Origin: Thermocrispum municipale DSM 44069
Lineage (GTDB): Bacteria; Actinomycetota; Actinomycetes; Mycobacteriales; Pseudonocardiaceae
Direction: 5' to 3'
Length of the DNA: 64,000 nucleotides
Assembly (NCBI RefSeq): GCF_000427825.1
Contig: NZ_KE386593.1
Span: 916,941-980,940, forward strand
Part shown: one piece after another, positions 59,652 through 64,000 of the stretch
Numbering within the stretch: the stretch's first letter is position 1
Layout: the number at the start of each line of letters is the position of its first letter
The notes under the pieces: model-generated
Databases searched by the model: none
What the model was told of the DNA's origin: nothing
Seen by the model: only the letters and a program-made list of their open reading frames with translations
Translations under genes and position numbers: made by a program

Positions 59652-60884
59652 GTGTCGGTCGAAACAGCGCGCCAAGCGCCCTCGCTGGAGGATTTCCGCG
59701 CGGAAGCCGAAGCGTTCCTCACCGCGGCAGCGCCCCGCATGGAGGCGGAGCACCGCTTCGACTTCTCCGAGGAGGAGGACCGGGTGACGCTGTTCCGCGG
59801 CGCCACCGAAGCGGAAGCCGAGCGCGCCTGCCAGTGGCAGCGCACGGTGTTCGACGCGGGCTTCGGGTGGATCACCGGCCCACCGGAGTACGGCGGAGCG
59901 GGCCTCCCCGGTCGCTACGAGCGCGCCTACCAGGAGCTGGAACGCCGCTACAGCGTGCCGTCACGATCGCCGCTCGGCGTGAGCCTCGGGATGGTGTTGC
60001 CGACACTGCAGCACTTCGGCACCGAGACCGCGAAACGGCGCTGGCTGCGCGCGCTGCGGCGGGCCGACGTCGTCGGCTGCCAGTTGTTCAGCGAACCGGG
60101 CGCCGGTTCGGATCTCGCGTCGGTGTCCACCAAGGCGGACCGCGACCCGGCGACGGGGGACTGGATCGTCACCGGTCAGAAGGTGTGGACGTCCGGCGCG
60201 CACTACTCCGATCTCGGGCTGCTGCTGGCGCGTACCTCGGACGGCGAACGTCACCGCAACCTCACCGCATTCCTGGTCGACATGCACGCGCCGGGTGTCG
60301 AGGTGCGGCCGTTGCGGCAGATGACCGGCGGGGCGGACTTCAACGAGGTGTTCCTCGACGGTGTCCGGGTTCCGGACGAGAACCGGCTCGGCGAAGTCGA
60401 CGGCGGCTGGCAGGTCGCCATGGCCACCCTGATGTACGAGCGGGGCGCCATCGGTGGGTCGACCGCGGGCGGTAGCGGCTTGTTCCGGTTGGAGCGGATC
60501 ATCGCCTGGCTGCAGGACCTCGGGCGCACGGACGATCCCGCGGTGCGGCAGGCGTTCGCCCGTGTCCACATCGGACTTACCGCGGCGAAGGCCATGCGGG
60601 CCAGGGCGGAAGCGGCGGTGAAGGCGGGCACGACGCCCGGGCCGGAGATGTCGTTGTCGAAACTCGCGCTGACCGCCAACTTGGCCGCGCTGTCCGACCT
60701 GGTCGCCACCGCGCTCGGCCCGAAGCTGCTGGCCGACACGGGCCGACGCAGCACGTTCTCGTGGGCGGAGTTCGTCCTCGGCGTACCCGGCATGCGGCTC
60801 GGCGGCGGAACCGACGAAATCCAGCGGGACATCATCGCGCATCGCGTGCTCGGCCTGCCCAAGGAGCCGAGAACCACGACATGA
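59652..60884 (+). CDS. acyl-CoA dehydrogenase (FadE-like)
   Basis: 410 aa from GTG 59652, with AGGAG at 59641-59645 (6-nt spacing); ATG 59625 is also in frame but has no ribosome binding site. The FAD-dependent fold has GFGWITGPPEYGGAGLPG, LFSEPGAGSDLASVSTKA, WIVTGQKVWTSGAHYSDLGLLLARTS and the C-terminal GGGTDEIQRDIIAHRVLGLP. It oxidises an acyl-CoA to the enoyl-CoA. Its catalytic base could not be placed with certainty by eye. A second, shorter member starts at 63003, and the two may form a heteromer as in steroid side-chain ChsE-type enzymes. Confidence 0.9.
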   Translation: MSVETARQAPSLEDFRAEAEAFLTAAAPRMEAEHRFDFSEEEDRVTLFRGATEAEAERACQWQRTVFDAGFGWITGPPEYGGAGLPGRYERAYQELERRYSVPSRSPLGVSLGMVLPTLQHFGTETAKRRWLRALRRADVVGCQLFSEPGAGSDLASVSTKADRDPATGDWIVTGQKVWTSGAHYSDLGLLLARTSDGERHRNLTAFLVDMHAPGVEVRPLRQMTGGADFNEVFLDGVRVPDENRLGEVDGGWQVAMATLMYERGAIGGSTAGGSGLFRLERIIAWLQDLGRTDDPAVRQAFARVHIGLTAAKAMRARAEAAVKAGTTPGPEMSLSKLALTANLAALSDLVATALGPKLLADTGRRSTFSWAEFVLGVPGMRLGGGTDEIQRDIIAHRVLGLPKEPRTTT

Positions 60885-60895
60885 AGGAGACGTGA

Positions 60896-61813
60896 ATGGG
60901 AAGCCTGGACGGGAAGGTCGCGCTGGTCACGGGCGCGGGCAGGGGCATCGGCCGGGAGCACGCACTGCTGCTCGCCGCCGAAGGCGCGAAGGTCGTGGTC
61001 AACGACCTGGGCGGTGCGCAGGACGGCACCGGCGGCGAGATCGGGCCTGCGCAGCAGGTGGTCGACGAGATCAAAGCGGCGGGCGGTGAGGCCGTGGCCA
61101 ACGGGGACGACGTCGCGGATTCCGCCGGCGCCGCCGCGGTGGTCAACACGGCGCTCGAGGCCTTCGGACGGCTCGATGCGGTGGTCAACAACGCAGGCAT
61201 CCTGCGCGACCGCGTATTGATCAACATCGAGGACGAGGACTGGGACGTCGTCGTGCGCGTCAATCTGCGCGGTACGTTCCTGGTGACGCGTGCCGCTGCC
61301 CGCTACTGGCGCGAGGAAAGCAAGGCAGGGCGCGAGGTGCGTGCGTCGGTGGTGAACACCTCGAGCGAGTCGGGTGTCTTCGGCAACCCCGGCCAGGCCA
61401 ACTACGCGGCGGCCAAAGCGGCCGTGGCGTCGCTGACGCAGGTGGCGTCCAAGGAACTCAAGCGCTACGGGGTGCGCGTCAACGCGATCCTGCCGCGAGC
61501 CCGTACGCGCCTCACGGAGAGCACGTTCGGCGACGTCATGGCGCCCAAGGAAGGCGAGTTCGACCGCTGGCACCCCGGCAACGTCGCGCCGTTCGTCACC
61601 TACCTGTCCAGTCCGGCGTGTGAGATCTCCGGCGAGGTGTTCCTGGTGGGTGGCAGCCGGGTGCAGCGCGTGCGGCCGTGGGAACTCGACCCCGACTGGA
61701 AGCTCACCACCGAGGGGCGCTGGACCGTGGCGGACCTGGAGAAGGCGGTCATCGAGGCCGGTGTCCCGCAGAGTCGGGCGTGGAGCGCCAATCCGTCGGG
61801 CGGTAAGAAGTGA
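60896..61813 (+). CDS. short-chain dehydrogenase/reductase (3-hydroxyacyl-CoA dehydrogenase type)
   Basis: 305 aa, ATG 60896 with AAGGAGA upstream. GALVTGAGRGIGREHALLLA is the TGxxxGIG cofactor site with an Asp in VVVNDLGG favouring NAD; NNAGILRD, and the catalytic Ser-Tyr-Lys in NTSSESGVF ... NYAAAKAAV. The layout matches the dehydrogenase part of MFE-2/HSD4-type proteins, so 3-hydroxyacyl-CoA oxidation fits. The Asn following GN-GQAN is typical. Overlaps the next start by GTGA. Confidence 0.9.
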   Translation: MGSLDGKVALVTGAGRGIGREHALLLAAEGAKVVVNDLGGAQDGTGGEIGPAQQVVDEIKAAGGEAVANGDDVADSAGAAAVVNTALEAFGRLDAVVNNAGILRDRVLINIEDEDWDVVVRVNLRGTFLVTRAAARYWREESKAGREVRASVVNTSSESGVFGNPGQANYAAAKAAVASLTQVASKELKRYGVRVNAILPRARTRLTESTFGDVMAPKEGEFDRWHPGNVAPFVTYLSSPACEISGEVFLVGGSRVQRVRPWELDPDWKLTTEGRWTVADLEKAVIEAGVPQSRAWSANPSGGKK

Positions 61814-63006
61814 CGAGCGGGCAGGTGCGCGAGGAGCGGGAAGCGCGGATGCCCGAGGCGGTCATCGACGACGAGATGATCGCCGCGATGAAGGCCAAGG
61901 CCGGCATCCAGCTGCGCATCGCTCACTCGATCAACAACGAGGAGGCGACCCGCATCGCGGTGACCAAGTTCGCCGGCGGCATCGGCGACACCAACGAGCT
62001 GTGGACCGACCCCGACCGCGGCACGGCCTCCGACTACGGCGCTCCGGTCGCGCCACCGTCGTTCGTGATCGGGTGCTTCTCCGGGATCCAGTTCGGCTGG
62101 CCGGGCCTGGGGTCGTTCCACTCGGCCACCCAGATGGACCTGCACGCGCCGATCTACTGGGGCGACAAGATCGAGGCGAGCTGTCGCTACGACGGCTTCA
62201 CCGGGCCACGGCCCAGCAGCTTCGCCGGCCGGATGGTCACCGACCACTTCGTCAACGACTACACCAACCAGCGCGGCGAGCACGTGGCGCAGATCCGCTG
62301 GCAGGTGGTCAATTACGAGCGCGCGGCGGCCCGCAAGAAAAGAACCAAACGCGCGCTGGAGATCCCGCACCCGTGGACCGAGGACGAGCTGCGCGCGGTG
62401 GAGGAGCGGGTGCTTGCGCAACGACCTCGCGGGGCGGAGCCGCGGTACTGGGACGACGTTGAGGTGGGCGACGAGATCGACCTGCTCACCAAGGGGCCGA
62501 TCGGGCTGACCGACGAGGTGGCGTTCATCGCCGGCGGTGGCACCCCCATTCCGCGGTTGAAGGCGCATGCCGCGGCCCTGCAGGATTACGCGGCCCACCC
62601 GGCCTGGTCGTTCCGCGACCCGGTGACGGGTGCACAGGAGCCGATCTACGCCGTGCACTACAACAAGGCGGCGGCCAACGCGATGGGCGTGGCCTTCCAG
62701 TACGACGTGGGCTTCCAGCGACAGTGCTGGCAGATTCACCTGCTCACCAACTGGTGCGGCGACAACGGCTGGGTCAAGCACGTGACCGCGGAGTATCGCG
62801 GCTTCGTCTATCTGTCGGACGTGATCGATCTCGGCGGCACCGTCGTGGGTAAGTCGGTCGACGAGTCCGGTGAACACGTCGTGCAGGTGGAGACGTTCGC
62901 GCGCAACCAGCGCGGTGACAACGTCATGCCCGGCACTGCGGTGGTCGCGCTGCCGACCCGCTCCGGTGCGCCGAGCCCGGTGGCGGCCAGGGCGAGGACG
63001 TCGTGA
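61810..63006 (+). CDS. double-hotdog (MaoC-like) acyl dehydratase
   Basis: 398 aa, GTG start 61810 (overlap GTGA); a later start at ATG 61849 is possible. An N-terminal FAS1/MaoC N-type hotdog (residues 35-170: VAPPSFVIGCFSGIQFGW ... YWGDKIEASCRYDG) and a second hotdog from about 210 (RYWDDVEVGDEIDLLTKGP ... WCGDNGWVKHVTAEYRGFVYLSDVIDLGG ... VQVETFARNQRGDNV). It probably hydrates an enoyl-CoA as a ChsH1/ChsH2-like fused chain. The usual hydratase D..NP..HxD signature is not obvious in the second domain. Confidence 0.8.
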   Translation: MTSGQVREEREARMPEAVIDDEMIAAMKAKAGIQLRIAHSINNEEATRIAVTKFAGGIGDTNELWTDPDRGTASDYGAPVAPPSFVIGCFSGIQFGWPGLGSFHSATQMDLHAPIYWGDKIEASCRYDGFTGPRPSSFAGRMVTDHFVNDYTNQRGEHVAQIRWQVVNYERAAARKKRTKRALEIPHPWTEDELRAVEERVLAQRPRGAEPRYWDDVEVGDEIDLLTKGPIGLTDEVAFIAGGGTPIPRLKAHAAALQDYAAHPAWSFRDPVTGAQEPIYAVHYNKAAANAMGVAFQYDVGFQRQCWQIHLLTNWCGDNGWVKHVTAEYRGFVYLSDVIDLGGTVVGKSVDESGEHVVQVETFARNQRGDNVMPGTAVVALPTRSGAPSPVAARARTS

Positions 63007-64000
63007 GCGCGCACGACGTTCGCGCCGCGCTACGAACCGAGGTGCGGCGATGCTTGGACGAGCACGTCGACGTGCGGCCTTACCTGGTCGAAAACGGTGG
63101 CGAGGCCCGAATCGACAAGGCCTTGTGGGGAACGTTGACCGGCCAGATGGGACTGGCCGGCCTGCTCGTGCCCGAGGCGGACGGCGGATCGGGAGCTGCG
63201 GTTGCCGACCTGGCGGTGGTGTTCGAGGAGCTCGGTGCCGCGCTCGCGCCGGTGCCGATGTTCTCCACCGCGGGGTTGGTACTGCCGGTACTGCGCGCAG
63301 TCGAGAAGAGCGAACCCGTGCGCGACCTGCTCGCCGGGATCGCGTCGGGATCGACGGTGGCCACGCTCGCCTTGCACGAAGCCGACGGCCGCTACAGCCC
63401 CGAGGCGACGTCTGCGCGCGCCGAGAGGGACGGCACGGGCTGGGTGCTCAGCGGAACCAAGAGCTTCGTGACCGACGCGGCAGCGGCTGACGTGCTGGTG
63501 GTGCCCGCCCGGGTCGAGGCAGGTATCGGCTTGGTCGCCGTGCCGGCCGCGGACGCTCGCACCCGGACCGCCTCCGGGCGCTCCAGCAGCGTGCGGATCA
63601 CCACGATGACGTCGCTCGACCTGCTCAGGCCACTGGCCACCGTCGAGTTCGACCGGGCCCCCGCGCAGGTCCTCGCCGGGCCGGACGTGGCGCTTCAGCT
63701 CGGATCCGGGCTCGACATCGCGCTCATCCTGTTGGCCGCCGAACAGGTCGGAGGGGCGCAGCGCTGCCTCGACAACGCGGTGAGCTACGCCAAGAACCGA
63801 GTCCAGTTCGGCAGGCCCATCGGCAGCTTCCAGGCGATCAAACACCAGCTGGTCGACCTGCTGCTGGAGGTCGAGCTCGCCCGGTCCGCGCTGACCCACG
63901 CGGTGCGCACGGCCGACGAGTACCTGCAGGATCCGTCACCGGCCACCGCCGGTGCGCTCGCCGAAGGGGCCAGCTTGGCGCGGGCGCTGTGCTCGGAGAC
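63003..64000 (+). CDS. acyl-CoA dehydrogenase (FadE-like), 5' part
   Basis: GTG start 63003 overlapping the previous stop (GTGA); the gene leaves the window at 64000 after 332 codons. GLAGLLVPEADGGSGAAVADLAVVFEELG, WVLSGTKSFVTDAAAADVLVVPARV and AEQVGGAQRCLDNAVSYAKNRVQFGRPIGSFQAIKHQLVD are typical. The catalytic end is missing. It may pair with the 59652 product. Confidence 0.88.
   Translation, partial: MSAHDVRAALRTEVRRCLDEHVDVRPYLVENGGEARIDKALWGTLTGQMGLAGLLVPEADGGSGAAVADLAVVFEELGAALAPVPMFSTAGLVLPVLRAVEKSEPVRDLLAGIASGSTVATLALHEADGRYSPEATSARAERDGTGWVLSGTKSFVTDAAAADVLVVPARVEAGIGLVAVPAADARTRTASGRSSSVRITTMTSLDLLRPLATVEFDRAPAQVLAGPDVALQLGSGLDIALILLAAEQVGGAQRCLDNAVSYAKNRVQFGRPIGSFQAIKHQLVDLLLEVELARSALTHAVRTADEYLQDPSPATAGALAEGASLARALCSE

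Overview
The window is very GC-rich actinobacterial chromosome. Gene order and protein content suggest a member of the Pseudonocardiales (relatives of Saccharopolyspora or Amycolatopsis). Two blocks keep the Mycobacterium tuberculosis order: guaB3 - choD-like - guaA (1-5360), and chorismate mutase - uvrD1 - M23 peptidase - sucC - sucD - Rv0954-like - PerM-like - purN - purH (16228-30018). No tRNA, rRNA, IS element or CRISPR array was seen. The first and last genes are cut by the window edges.

Layout. 1-5360: purine synthesis (guaB3 end, guaA) around a cholesterol-oxidase-like flavoenzyme and a lipoprotein-type berberine-bridge oxidase. 5367-9130: an envelope-stress module of a PspC/LiaF-like membrane protein, a PspC-domain histidine kinase and a NarL-type response regulator, with a candidate operator in the divergent promoter. 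9255-10322: valine dehydrogenase. 10412-15583: an active membrane Ser/Thr kinase next to a degenerate, tail-anchored pseudokinase, then two single-pass membrane proteins. 16228-30018: the conserved housekeeping block above, with an inserted small gene under a perfect LexA box at 19557-19572. 30098-32120: a double-MerR regulator, a DUF6194 protein and a membrane-anchored protein. 32280-38453: an SOS mutagenesis operon (imuA', imuB, dnaE2) under a LexA box identical to the one at 19557.

38454-39241 is a junction made of about nine degenerate 36-bp repeats and the tail of a lost gene. From there to the end lies an acyl-CoA catabolic island: NTF2-like and MaoC proteins, a frameshifted ferredoxin reductase, a Gfo/Idh oxidoreductase, APH-fold proteins with small partners, three acyl-CoA synthetases, an enoyl-CoA hydratase-like protein, a short PpdK, a two-subunit 2-oxoacid dehydrogenase E1, acyl-CoA dehydrogenases, an SDR and a hotdog hydratase. 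Genes mostly overlap by 4 nt (ATGA or GTGA), so they are translationally coupled. Five intergenic sites in the island share an imperfect palindrome (TAGTY-N8-GACYA), one of them in front of the island's own MarR gene, suggesting one regulon. The substrate cannot be read from sequence; the CoA-activation and beta-oxidation content and the ChoD-like gene elsewhere fit a steroid, branched or aromatic side-chain acid.
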